A stretch of DNA of 7,112 bases. It comes from Paracoccaceae bacterium (lineage in GTDB: Bacteria > Pseudomonadota > Alphaproteobacteria > Rhodobacterales > Rhodobacteraceae). Positions within the stretch are counted from its first letter, which is position 1. Each line of letters opens with the position of its first letter. The translations under genes were made by a program, and so were the position numbers. The notes below the pieces were generated by a model that was not told the origin of the DNA, did not search any database, and saw only the letters and a list, made by a program, of their open reading frames with translations. Location of the stretch: the NCBI GenBank assembly GCA_024742655.1, contig JANSYB010000101.1, positions 1-7,112 on the forward strand, in the 5' to 3' direction. Positions 1 to 5,908 of the stretch are shown in pieces.

Positions 1-432
1 GAACCGGTCGGTGGCCACGATCGAGATGTGATCCTTCATCGCCTGCCGCCCCAGCAGCATCCGCGAGGTCATCGAGGAGCGGTTGGTCAGCGTGATCTCG
101 ATGGGCCAGCTTTGTCCGTTGACCGACAGGTTGCTTTCGATGACGAAGCGCAACTCCTTTTCACCGTTGGACGATGCCACCTCGCGCCGGTCCACGATCG
201 GGGCCGAGCACGGGATCACCAGGTCATCGCGCCCCGGGATCGGGTGGACGGTAAACCGGACCTTGGGCCGCGTGGAGGAGCCGAAGGTCTCGATATCGAA
301 AGCATGCAGCGCGGAGGTGCGCGCACCGGTATCCACCTTGGCACGCAGCGCGGGCACCCCGAGATCCGGCAGCGCAATCCATTCCTCCCACCCGAATTGC
401 AGTGTTTCGGGCGCCTCTGGCGTGTCGGTCAT
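1..432 (-). CDS. rimB: RimB-type retropepsin-like protease (ATP-dependent zinc protease family), partial
   Basis: Read from ATG at 432 leftward, 144 codons are open to the window edge, so the 3' end is missing. The protein has [14 protein letters not shown] (residues 31-44), with the D34-T35-G36-A37 motif of the aspartyl-protease-like fold, and a late MLLGRQAM (125-132). Both are hallmarks of the family long called 'ATP-dependent zinc protease' (DUF785) and now linked to RimB. In Pseudomonas, RimB acts with the glutamate ligase RimK to control poly-glutamate tails on ribosomal protein S6. The start is supported by AAGAAGGG about 7 bases upstream on the minus strand. The domain is nearly complete at 144 residues, so the gene could stop soon or continue as a RimB-RimK fusion; the window cannot tell. 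It is divergent from tgt across 68 bases. The family call is firm, the substrate inferred. Confidence 0.85.
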   Translation of the reverse strand, partial: MTDTPEAPETLQFGWEEWIALPDLGVPALRAKVDTGARTSALHAFDIETFGSSTRPKVRFTVHPIPGRDDLVIPCSAPIVDRREVASSNGEKELRFVIESNLSVNGQSWPIEITLTNRSSMTSRMLLGRQAMKDHISIVATDRF

Positions 433-500
433 GGGGTGTCCCTTCTTGTCTTGGCGCTGGATTCGTCAGATACGGGGTATTCGCAACGCATGGACCCCTG
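433..500. promoter_or_regulatory. divergent promoter region between rimB and tgt
   Basis: These 68 bases must hold at least the proximal control signals of both genes. Seen: a Shine-Dalgarno AAGAAGGG for the leftward gene (about 440-447), and a weak sigma70-like pair for tgt, TTGTCT (446-451) and AGATAC (468-473) with a 16-base spacer. No strong operator or dyad is visible. The promoter pair is a low-confidence reading. Confidence 0.3.
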
Positions 501-1631
501 ATGACAGCATTATTCGGCTTCGAACTCAAGGCAACCGACGGGTCGGCGCGCGCAGGCGTCATATCCACTCCGCGCGGGCAGGTGCGCACGCCCGCGTTCA
601 TGCCGGTGGGCACGGCGGCCACGGTCAAGGCGATGATGCCGGAATCGGTCCGCGAGACGGGGGCGGATATCCTGCTGGGCAACACCTATCACCTGATGCT
701 GCGGCCCACGGCGGAACGCATCGACCGGCTGGGCGGGCTGCACCGGTTCATGAACTGGGAGCGCCCCATTCTGACCGACAGCGGCGGGTTCCAGGTGATG
801 AGCCTTGCGGGGCTCAGGAAACTGACCGAGCAGGGGGTGACCTTCAAGAGCCATATCGACGGCTCGAAACACGAGTTGACGCCCGAGCGTTCGATGGAGA
901 TCCAGCGGCTACTGGGATCGGACATCGTGATGTGTTTCGACGAATGCCCCGCGCTGCCCGCGTCGGACGAAGAGGTGGCGCGCGCGATGCGGCTCTCCAT
1001 GCGGTGGGCGGAACGCTCAAGGGCGGCGTTCGGGGAACGGCCCGGGCATGCGCTTTTCGGGATCATGCAGGGCGGTGTCACGCGCAAGTTGCGCGAGGAG
1101 AGTGCCGAGGCGCTCAAGGCGATCGGGTTCGACGGCTATGCCATCGGCGGGCTGGCCGTGGGCGAGGGGCAGGCGACGATGTTCGGCGTTCTGGATTATG
1201 CCACCGGATTTCTGCCGACAGACCGCCCGCGCTACCTGATGGGGGTGGGCAAGCCCGACGATATCGTGGGGGCCGTGAAGCGCGGGGTGGATATGATGGA
1301 TTGCGTGCTGCCCTCACGCTCGGGGCGGACGGGGCAGGTGTTCACGCGCCACGGGCAGCTTAACATCAAGAACGCGCGGCACCAGGATGACCCGCGACCC
1401 TTGGATGAAGAGTGCACTTGCCCGGCCTGTCGGAATTATTCGCGGGCCTACCTGCATCACGTGTTCCGCAGCCAGGAGATCATTTCCTCGATGCTGCTGA
1501 CCTGGCACAACCTGCATTACTACCAGCAGATCATGGACGGCATGCGACAGTCGATCGCCGAGGGGCGGTTCGACGCGTGGGAGGCCGATTTTCACGCCAC
1601 CCGCGCGGCGGGCGATATCGAGCCGCTCTGA
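501..1631 (+). CDS. tgt: queuine tRNA-ribosyltransferase (tRNA-guanine transglycosylase)
   Basis: The enzyme exchanges guanine 34 for the queuosine precursor preQ1 in tRNAs with GUN anticodons (Asp, Asn, His, Tyr). The 376-residue length matches bacterial Tgt (E. coli 375). Visible catalytic features: [12 protein letters not shown] with general acid/base D93, FDECP with D147 and C149 for base recognition, GGLAVGE (216-222), the nucleophile D267 in [11 protein letters not shown], and the zinc ligands C305, C307, C310 and H336. They correspond to Zymomonas D102, D156, C158, D280, C318, C320, C323 and H349 with constant offsets, so the fold is intact. The start at ATG 501 gives the standard N-terminus; an upstream in-frame GTG at 402 would overlap the divergent gene. 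The Shine-Dalgarno is weak (GGA at 492-494). No T-rich intrinsic terminator follows. Nothing is missing. Confidence 0.97.
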   Translation: MTALFGFELKATDGSARAGVISTPRGQVRTPAFMPVGTAATVKAMMPESVRETGADILLGNTYHLMLRPTAERIDRLGGLHRFMNWERPILTDSGGFQVMSLAGLRKLTEQGVTFKSHIDGSKHELTPERSMEIQRLLGSDIVMCFDECPALPASDEEVARAMRLSMRWAERSRAAFGERPGHALFGIMQGGVTRKLREESAEALKAIGFDGYAIGGLAVGEGQATMFGVLDYATGFLPTDRPRYLMGVGKPDDIVGAVKRGVDMMDCVLPSRSGRTGQVFTRHGQLNIKNARHQDDPRPLDEECTCPACRNYSRAYLHHVFRSQEIISSMLLTWHNLHYYQQIMDGMRQSIAEGRFDAWEADFHATRAAGDIEPL

Positions 1632-1636
1632 CGGCC

Positions 1637-1654
1637 TGCGGCGCTCCCGCTGCG
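1637..1654 (+). other. GC-rich hairpin just after tgt
   Basis: GCGGCG (1638-1643), loop CTCC, CGCTGC (1648-1653) pairs over 6 bp with one G-U, plus an outer U-G. It sits 6 bases after the tgt stop inside a looser inverted repeat ACGGC (1631-1635)/GCCGT (1670-1674). No T-run follows, so it is not a clear terminator; it may stabilise the tgt mRNA 3' end. Confidence 0.25.
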
Positions 1655-1750
1655 CGGCTCGCCCCGCCCGCCGTCCCGTAAGGCATTTTGAACCTTTCCA
1701 TGAGATGGCCCGACCCAAGACTGTTTTCGGGTGTTGATGGAGAACTGCGC

Positions 1751-1819
1751 ATGCCCTACGCGATTTTTTCGGCCAGCTGGGCGTTGATGGCCTTTCTGGC
1801 GGTGCTGGTTCTGGCCTGA
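1751..1819 (+). CDS. 22-residue predicted membrane microprotein, copy 1
   Basis: No known family is recognised. The reading frame starts MPYAIFSASW and ends FLAVLVLA: 22 residues, almost wholly hydrophobic, no charged residue, enough for one membrane-spanning helix. GGAGA (1739-1743) lies 7 bases before the ATG, a near-ideal ribosome binding site. A longer form from ATG 1700 would add 17 residues, but has no ribosome binding site and the extension does not match copy 2, so 1751 is preferred. Identities with the downstream copy are M1, Y3, F6, S9, W10, A14, L16, A17, V18, L21 and A22. A hairpin follows directly after the stop. Such small one-helix proteins often act as subunits or regulators of larger membrane complexes, but no partner is indicated here. 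Reality rests on the paired conservation and the ribosome binding site; no convincing promoter was seen. Confidence 0.6.
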   Translation: MPYAIFSASWALMAFLAVLVLA

Positions 1820-1820
1820 A

Positions 1821-1838
1821 GGTCAGGTTTCCCTGACT
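1821..1838 (+). other. hairpin between the two microprotein genes
   Basis: GTCAGG (1822-1827), loop TTTC, CCTGAC (1832-1837) is a perfect 6-bp stem, extended by a G-U pair. It starts one base after the stop of copy 1. A G-run rather than a T-run follows, so it is unlikely to be a full terminator; it could protect an upstream mRNA end or lower read-through to copy 2. Confidence 0.35.
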
Positions 1839-1891
1839 GGGGGCAGGTTGTGACCGCTGCTACGGTGAGGGTGTCAATCGGGGGATTTGCC

Positions 1892-1960
1892 ATGACCTAT
1901 GTCGTTTTTGCCACCAGCTGGATGTCCGTTGCCCTGCTTGCGGTGGCGCTGCTTGCCTGA
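1892..1960 (+). CDS. 22-residue predicted membrane microprotein, copy 2
   Basis: A second 22-codon frame, starting MTYVVFATSW and ending LLAVALLA, is related without gaps to the copy 73 bases upstream. It too is a single uncharged hydrophobic helix with a conserved serine-tryptophan pair at 9-10 and tyrosine at 3. GGGGGA (1880-1885) lies 6 bases before the ATG, a strong ribosome binding site. An in-frame GTG at 1871 is a possible alternative start. Differences from copy 1 keep the hydrophobic character, and the matched residues Y3, L16 and L21 differ at silent positions (TAC/TAT, CTG/CTT), as expected if the peptide is selected. Function is unknown. Position between tgt and lon gives no clear functional hint. 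Confidence 0.6.
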   Translation: MTYVVFATSWMSVALLAVALLA

Positions 1961-1968
1961 GGGTCATC

Positions 1969-1999
1969 ACGCCGGCCGGGCGCGAGGCTGATCCGGCGT
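1969..1999 (+). other. inverted repeat after the second microprotein gene
   Basis: ACGCCGG (1969-1975) pairs perfectly with CCGGCGT (1993-1999) around a 17-base loop, 8 bases after the stop of copy 2. A second short hairpin, GGGC-AGAT-GCCC (2009-2020), follows. Neither is backed by a T-run, so termination here would be weak or Rho-dependent. Confidence 0.25.
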
Positions 2000-2107
2000 A
2001 TCCTTGCCGGGCAGATGCCCCGGACGGTCGCGCGGGGCGCTGTCTGTCCTGCAATCCATGCCGCAAGATTTTTTCGGGAAACGACTTAAAACGGGCGGAT
2101 TTGGCGC

Positions 2108-2136
2108 TTGCCCCTATCGTGGGGGGGATGCATTGT
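2108..2136 (+). promoter_or_regulatory. candidate vegetative promoter of lon
   Basis: TTGCCC (2108-2113) and CATTGT (2131-2136) are 17 bases apart and match the sigma70 consensus at 4 and 3 of 6 positions. The spacer holds a run of seven G (2121-2127). It is about 120 bases before the lon start. Judged by eye only. Confidence 0.3.
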
Positions 2137-2149
2137 ACCCGCCAATGCG

Positions 2150-2178
2150 GTTGAAACGGTGCCACCAGAGCCCCAGAT
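2150..2178 (+). promoter_or_regulatory. candidate heat-shock (RpoH) promoter of lon
   Basis: GTTGAAA (2150-2156), 14 bases, then CCCCAGAT (2171-2178) resembles the sigma32 pattern CTTGAAA-N13 to 15-CCCCATNT, with few mismatches. lon is a classical heat-shock sigma factor target in proteobacteria, which raises the prior. The predicted start near 2185 would give a leader of about 75 bases. It is a visual match, not a scored one. Confidence 0.45.
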
Positions 2179-2180
2179 TA

Positions 2181-2246
2181 CCGTTAGTGAAACGGAGAAG
2201 GCCGTGCGCTGCCGCCAAGCCGGGGCCGGTGCCTTCTTGCCAAGAA
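2181..2246 (+). promoter_or_regulatory. structured lon leader with two exclusive hairpins
   Basis: Three stems can be drawn in the leader. CCGTT (2181-2185)/AACGG (2191-2195) closes a 5-base loop. AGAAGGC (2196-2202) pairs perfectly with GCCTTCT (2231-2237). TTCTT (2234-2238) pairs with AAGAA (2242-2246), only one base before the lon ribosome binding site AGGA (2248-2251). The last two share bases 2234-2237, so they cannot coexist. This could tune lon translation, for example with temperature, but it is an inference from pairing alone. Confidence 0.3.
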
Positions 2247-2259
2247 CAGGAAAACGAGC

Positions 2260-4668
2260 ATGCAAGATCCCCTTAATGCCTCATACCCCGTGCTGCCGCT
2301 GCGCGACATCGTGGTGTTTCCCCACATGATCGTGCCGCTTTTCGTGGGCCGTGAGAAATCGGTCCGCGCGCTGGAAGAGGTGATGCAGGACGACAAGCAG
2401 ATCCTGCTGTCGAGCCAGATCGACCCCAGCGAGGATGACCCGACCGCCGACGGCATCTACCGCGCCGGTGTTCTGGCCAATGTGCTGCAACTGCTGAAGC
2501 TGCCCGATGGCACCGTGAAGGTGCTGGTCGAGGGCGTGGCCCGTGTGCGCATCAACGAGTATCTGGACAATGACAATTTCTTCGAGGCGCGCGCCGAATA
2601 CCTGACCGAGATGCCGGGCGATGCGGCCACGATCGAGGCGCTGCTGCGCACCGTCACGGACGAGTTCGCGCGCTATGCCAAGGTAAAGAAGAACATCCCC
2701 GAAGAGGCCCTGTCGGCCGTGTCGGAGGCCGAGGATTCCGCCAAGCTGGCCGACCTTGTGGCCGGGCACCTGGGCATCGAGGTGGCGCAGAAGCAGGAAT
2801 TGCTGGAAACGTTGTCGGTCAGTGAGCGGCTTGAGAAGGTCTATGGCCTGATGCAGGGCGAAATGAGCGTTCTGCAGGTCGAGAAGAAGATCAAGACGCG
2901 CGTCAAATCCCAGATGGAGCGCACGCAGCGCGAATATTACCTGAATGAGCAGATGAAGGCCATTCAGAAGGAGCTGGGCGACGGCGAGGATGGCGAAGGC
3001 GAAATTGCCGAGCTGGAAGAGAAGATCGCCAACACCAAGCTGAGCAAGGAGGCGCGCGACAAGGCCGAGGGCGAGCTGAAAAAGCTCAAGAACATGAGCC
3101 CGATGAGCGCCGAGGCGACCGTGGTGCGCAACTATCTCGACTGGATGCTGTCGATCCCGTGGGGCAAGCGCAGCCGCGTCAAGAAGGACCTGGGCCGCGC
3201 GCAGCATATCCTTGATACCGATCACTATGGCCTCGAGAAGGTCAAGGAACGGATCGTGGAATACCTTGCCGTGCAGCAACGGTCGCGCAAGCTGAAGGGG
3301 CCGATCCTGTGCCTCGTGGGCCCGCCGGGCGTGGGCAAGACCTCGCTGGGGCAGAGCGTGGCCAAGGCCACGGGCCGCGAATTCATCCGCATTTCGCTTG
3401 GCGGCGTGCGTGACGAATCTGAGATCCGCGGCCACCGCCGGACCTATATCGGCTCGATGCCGGGCAAGATCATTCAGGCGCTGAAGAAGGCCAAGACGAC
3501 GAACCCGCTCATCCTGCTGGACGAGATCGACAAGATGGGCCAGGATTTCCGGGGCGACCCGGCGTCGGCGATGCTTGAAGTGCTGGATCCGGAACAGAAT
3601 TCCACCTTCGTGGATCACTATCTCGAGGTCGAGTATGACCTCAGCGACGTGATGTTCCTGACCACGGCGAACAGCTATAACATGCCCGGGCCGCTTCTGG
3701 ACCGGATGGAGATCATTCCGCTGGCCGGCTACACCGAGGATGAAAAATCCGAGATCGCCAAGCAGCACCTGATCCCCAAGCAGATCAAGAACCACGGCCT
3801 CAAGCAGAAGGAATTCCGCCTGGGCGACGATGCGCTTCTGGATATCATCCGGTATTACACCCGCGAGGCGGGGGTGCGGAACCTCGAACGTGAGATTGCC
3901 AAGGTGGCGCGCAAGGCGCTGACCAAGATCATCAAGGGTGAGACCGAGACCGTCGAGGTGACGGCCGACAATCTTGATGACTTCCTGGGCGTGAAGAAGT
4001 TCAAGTTCGGTCTGGCGGAGGAAGAGGACCAGGTCGGTGTCGTGACCGGGTTGGCCTATACCTCGGTCGGGGGCGAGTTGCTGAATATCGAGGCGTTGCG
4101 CCTGCCGGGCAAGGGCCGGATGAAGACCACCGGCAAGTTGGGCGACGTGATGAAGGAATCGATCGACGCGGCCTCGAGCTATGTCCGGTCGGTCGCGCCC
4201 GATATCGGGATCAAGCCGCCGCGTTTCGAGAAATGGGATATCCACGTGCACGTCCCCGAGGGCGCCACGCCCAAGGACGGCCCTTCCGCCGGTCTGGCCA
4301 TGGTGACGTCGATCGTGTCGGTCCTGACGGGGATCCCGGTGCGCAAGGACATCGCCATGACCGGTGAGGTCACGCTGCGTGGTAATGCCCTGCCGATTGG
4401 CGGGCTCAAGGAGAAACTACTGGCGGCGCTCCGGGGTGGGATCACGACCGTCCTGATCCCGCGCGAGAACGAAAAGGACCTCGCCGAGATTCCCGACAAC
4501 GTGAAAGAGGGGCTGGACATCATCCCCGTCGATCACGTGCGCGACGTTCTGAAGCTGGCCCTGGTGGATACGCCCGAGCCTGTCGAATGGGACGAGGCGG
4601 CTGAAGAGGCCGCCGCCGCCGAGGCCGCGCTGAACCAGAGTGACGGCGCGACAGCCACGACACACTGA
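2260..4668 (+). CDS. lon: ATP-dependent protease Lon (La)
   Basis: Lon is the cytoplasmic AAA+ protease that unfolds and degrades misfolded and selected regulatory proteins as a homohexamer. The 802 residues fit the bacterial LonA family (E. coli 784). Order of domains: N-terminal substrate-binding domain (about 10-205, starting [20 protein letters not shown]), a charged helical linker (about 210-300), an AAA+ module with Walker [10 protein letters not shown] (354-362, K360) and Walker B LILLDEID (D421, E422), then the protease domain with catalytic S676 in DGPSAG and K719 in GGLKEKL. The S-K spacing of 43 equals that of E. coli S679/K722. The tail after about 775 is alanine- and glutamate-rich and slightly longer than usual. 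The start is backed by AGGA 8 bases upstream. A strong terminator follows at once. Adjacent candidate promoters suggest both basal and heat-shock expression. Confidence 0.98.
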   Translation: MQDPLNASYPVLPLRDIVVFPHMIVPLFVGREKSVRALEEVMQDDKQILLSSQIDPSEDDPTADGIYRAGVLANVLQLLKLPDGTVKVLVEGVARVRINEYLDNDNFFEARAEYLTEMPGDAATIEALLRTVTDEFARYAKVKKNIPEEALSAVSEAEDSAKLADLVAGHLGIEVAQKQELLETLSVSERLEKVYGLMQGEMSVLQVEKKIKTRVKSQMERTQREYYLNEQMKAIQKELGDGEDGEGEIAELEEKIANTKLSKEARDKAEGELKKLKNMSPMSAEATVVRNYLDWMLSIPWGKRSRVKKDLGRAQHILDTDHYGLEKVKERIVEYLAVQQRSRKLKGPILCLVGPPGVGKTSLGQSVAKATGREFIRISLGGVRDESEIRGHRRTYIGSMPGKIIQALKKAKTTNPLILLDEIDKMGQDFRGDPASAMLEVLDPEQNSTFVDHYLEVEYDLSDVMFLTTANSYNMPGPLLDRMEIIPLAGYTEDEKSEIAKQHLIPKQIKNHGLKQKEFRLGDDALLDIIRYYTREAGVRNLEREIAKVARKALTKIIKGETETVEVTADNLDDFLGVKKFKFGLAEEEDQVGVVTGLAYTSVGGELLNIEALRLPGKGRMKTTGKLGDVMKESIDAASSYVRSVAPDIGIKPPRFEKWDIHVHVPEGATPKDGPSAGLAMVTSIVSVLTGIPVRKDIAMTGEVTLRGNALPIGGLKEKLLAALRGGITTVLIPRENEKDLAEIPDNVKEGLDIIPVDHVRDVLKLALVDTPEPVEWDEAAEEAAAAEAALNQSDGATATTH

Positions 4669-4691
4669 TCCCGGTGCAGGGGACATGTTTG

Positions 4692-4722
4692 ACGCCTCCG
4701 GCCTGGCCGGGGGCGTTTTTTT
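4692..4722 (+). terminator. intrinsic terminator of lon
   Basis: ACGCCTCCGGC (4692-4702) pairs with GCCGGGGGCGT (4706-4716) over 11 bp with one U-G, closing a 3-base loop, and seven T follow (4716-4722). It lies 23 bases after the lon stop and is a textbook Rho-independent terminator. Confidence 0.92.
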
Positions 4723-4938
4723 GTCAGGTCGTCGACTTGTGGTCGTGGCGACCTCTGCCGCAATGATCCTGTCGGCGGTGACAGGAAGGTGCCGATACCG
4801 CAAGGGGATGGTTCGCGATGTGGCGCGCGGACAATCGGATAGGTCGGGCCGGGCGCGCCGGGGCAGATGGATCGGTGTGGGGCTGGTCGGGACGATGGCC
4901 CGTCGGCGTGACGGCATCGCTATGGGTGCCACAACGGG
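4723..4938. other. intergenic stretch without recognised content
   Basis: These 216 bases lie between the lon terminator and the opposing candidate terminator. Open frames cross them, but none has a ribosome binding site with a plausible protein composition; the longest, rightward from about 4640, is rich in arginine and glycine as expected of a shadow frame in GC-rich DNA. No tRNA, repeat or clear dyad was seen. Confidence 0.5.
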
Positions 4939-4970
4939 AAAAGTCGCCGCATGTTCCTCATGCGACGCCT
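4939..4970 (-). terminator. candidate terminator of the small exported-protein gene
   Basis: On the minus strand, AGGCGTCGCATG (4970-4959) pairs with CATGCGGCGACT (4953-4942) around the loop AGGAA. The stem has one G-A mismatch and one U-G pair, and ends in four T (4942-4939). It is 68 bases past the stop of the leftward gene. The short T-run makes it weaker than the lon terminator. Confidence 0.5.
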
Positions 4971-5038
4971 CAAAAAAATTTCTAATCAATAAGAAGCCGG
5001 ACGGACTTGATGCCGATCACGGCGACCCGCGAGGACGC

Positions 5039-5239
5039 TCAGAAGGCGCCGCCAGCCATCATCAACATAACCATGAGCGCAAGCGTTGTCAGAACCGTGT
5101 CAGGCTCGGTCGACGAGGTTTGCACCGTATTCTTGGTCACCAATTCCTCGGACATTGTCGTGGTATCGGTGGAATCCGCGGCGGCCGGAGTGACCGACAT
5201 CATGAGGGTCAGTGCCATCGCTGCTGTGAGTTTTTTCAT
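5039..5239 (-). CDS. small exported protein of unknown function
   Basis: No family is recognised. The 66-residue product starts MKKLTAAMALTLMMSVTPAAA, a typical signal peptide (lysines, hydrophobic core, AAA cleavage site near residue 21). The mature part of about 45 residues is rich in threonine, serine and acidic residues (DSTDTTTMSEEL) and ends in a methionine- and leucine-rich hydrophobic segment, roughly 49-66, finishing GGAF. This suggests a periplasmic peptide anchored by its C-terminus. GGGACGG lies shortly upstream of the ATG on the minus strand. The gene is divergent from the HU-type gene across 131 bases and convergent with lon, in a gap that in other bacteria is usually shorter. 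The signal-peptide architecture makes a chance frame unlikely; the function is unknown. Confidence 0.75.
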   Translation of the reverse strand: MKKLTAAMALTLMMSVTPAAADSTDTTTMSEELVTKNTVQTSSTEPDTVLTTLALMVMLMMAGGAF

Positions 5240-5370
5240 TTTGCCGTCCCATTTTTTCGCGTTTGCATTTCAGCCCCCAGGTTAACCAGCCGAACTCTTA
5301 CACAAACTGTGGTCATTTCCCTGCCCCCGCGTTAACACGGTAAGGCAAACGTCATGTCAGAGGGCATCAT
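5240..5370. promoter_or_regulatory. divergent control region of the exported-protein and HU-type genes
   Basis: Transcription of both flanking genes must start here or upstream of it. Two GTTAAC palindromes (5281-5286 and 5331-5336) are exactly 50 bases apart, and a small dyad CACA-AAC-TGTG sits between them near 5301-5313. The stretch is less GC-rich than its surroundings. I could not fit a convincing -35/-10 pair on either strand. Confidence 0.3.
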
Positions 5371-5793
5371 ATGTCATCCAGTAAGGCAACGTCCAGTTCA
5401 ACGCGCAGCAGTGCTTCAAAAAAATCGTCTTCCATTGCCAAATCAACACGGGACGCAAATGCGCCTGCGCCCGAGGTGGTCGGCGAAATGACCGCCGTGG
5501 TCGAAGGCCCGGAAATGAAGAAGAAGGAACTGATCGAGGCGGTTTGCGCGCGTACCGATGTGAAACGAAAGTTCGCAAAACCGGTGATCGAGGCGATGAT
5601 GGAGGTGCTGGGCGAGGCGATCGCCGAGGGCCGGGTGCTCAACCTTCAGCCGATGGGCAAGATGGTCAGCAAGCGCAGCAAGGAAACCGCCAATGCCCGG
5701 GTGTCTGTGCTGCGGGTGCGCCAGTCCAAGTCGGCGGGTATCACGCAATCGCCCGAAACCGTCAAAGAGGCTATTGCAGACGAGGCGGAGTGA
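5371..5793 (+). CDS. divergent HU/IHF-family DNA-binding protein
   Basis: Predicted nucleoid-associated protein of 140 residues. Residues 1-30 are a serine-, lysine- and threonine-rich basic tail. Residues 49-120 match the HU fold: MKKKELIEAVCARTDVKRKFAKPVIEAM corresponds, in two pieces (49-63 and 64-76), to the dimerising helices, followed by GEAIAEGRVLNLQPMGKM for the start of the sheet. The usual GFG appears as QPMG, and the DNA-binding arm with its RNP tip is absent or strongly shortened, replaced by KRSKETANARVSVLRVRQ. The tail after 123 is acidic. Ordinary HU is about 90 residues. GAGGG (5360-5364) lies 6 bases before the ATG. Position just after lon is where hupB sits in many proteobacteria, so this may be a lineage-specific form of that gene. 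DNA bending by proline intercalation looks lost; binding through the basic tail is an inference. Confidence 0.8.
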   Translation: MSSSKATSSSTRSSASKKSSSIAKSTRDANAPAPEVVGEMTAVVEGPEMKKKELIEAVCARTDVKRKFAKPVIEAMMEVLGEAIAEGRVLNLQPMGKMVSKRSKETANARVSVLRVRQSKSAGITQSPETVKEAIADEAE

Positions 5794-5812
5794 CGCTATC
5801 TAGCGCGTCGGC

Positions 5813-5887
5813 GGGCGATTAGCTCAGTGGTAGAGCGCTTCGTTCACATCGAAGATGTCAGGAGTTCGAATCTCTTATCGCCCACCA
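5813..5887 (+). tRNA. tRNA-Val, anticodon CAC
   Basis: A complete cloverleaf of 75 bases: acceptor stem GGGCGAT (5813-5819) with ATCGCCC (5877-5883), D stem GCTC/GAGC, anticodon stem CTTCG/CGAAG with loop TTCACAT and anticodon CAC at 5845-5847, T stem AGGAG/CTCTT (one G-U) with TTCGAAT. The discriminator is A and CCA (5885-5887) is encoded. It reads the GUG valine codon. It starts 19 bases after the HU-type stop with no clear promoter of its own between them. Confidence 0.97.
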
Positions 5888-5908
5888 TTTCAGACCGGAC
5901 GGCCGCCC

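Larger units (their letters stand above)
1729..1960 (+). repeat. tandem duplication carrying two related microprotein genes
   Basis: Two diverged copies lie 141 bases apart (ATG to ATG). Both begin with GGGTGT (1729-1734 and 1869-1874) 22-23 bases before the start codon, then a purine-rich ribosome binding site, an ATG, 22 codons and TGA. The peptides share 11 of 22 residues with no gap, and both use TTT for F6 and AGCTGG for S9-W10. That the similarity extends into the leaders suggests gene duplication rather than chance. No third copy was found in the window. Confidence 0.6.

Noticed and set aside
402..500. Upstream GTG start for tgt
   Set aside because: It would add 33 residues not found in Tgt proteins and overlap the divergent rimB gene. 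ATG 501 gives the standard length and N-terminus.
83..1363. 426-codon rightward frame over rimB and tgt
   Set aside because: It runs antisense through rimB and out of frame through tgt, with low-complexity Arg/Gly/Ala-rich composition. Both real genes have intact catalytic motifs.
1700..1750. Longer 39-codon version of the first microprotein
   Set aside because: ATG 1700 has no ribosome binding site and its extension has no counterpart in the second copy, whereas ATG 1751 has GGAGA at good spacing.
1969..2023. Intrinsic terminator after the second microprotein gene
   Set aside because: Inverted repeats exist but no T-run follows, so they are listed only as structures.
2281..4251. 656-codon open frame on the strand opposite lon
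   Set aside because: It mirrors the lon reading frame in GC-rich DNA. The product is full of leucine, histidine, arginine and alanine with no recognisable domain, while lon itself is fully conserved.
4640..5335. 231-codon rightward frame from the end of lon through the HU upstream region
   Set aside because: It crosses a strong terminator and the antisense strand of the exported-protein gene, with Arg/Gly-rich composition and no ribosome binding site.
5281..5336. CtrA-type TTAA-N7-TTAA sites at the two GTTAAC motifs
   Set aside because: Neither GTTAAC has a second TTAA at the 7-base spacing, so only the isolated palindromes remain.
5855..5908. Upstream ATG for the phosphatase
   Set aside because: This ATG and the following codons lie inside tRNA-Val(CAC); the family N-terminus fits ATG 5909.
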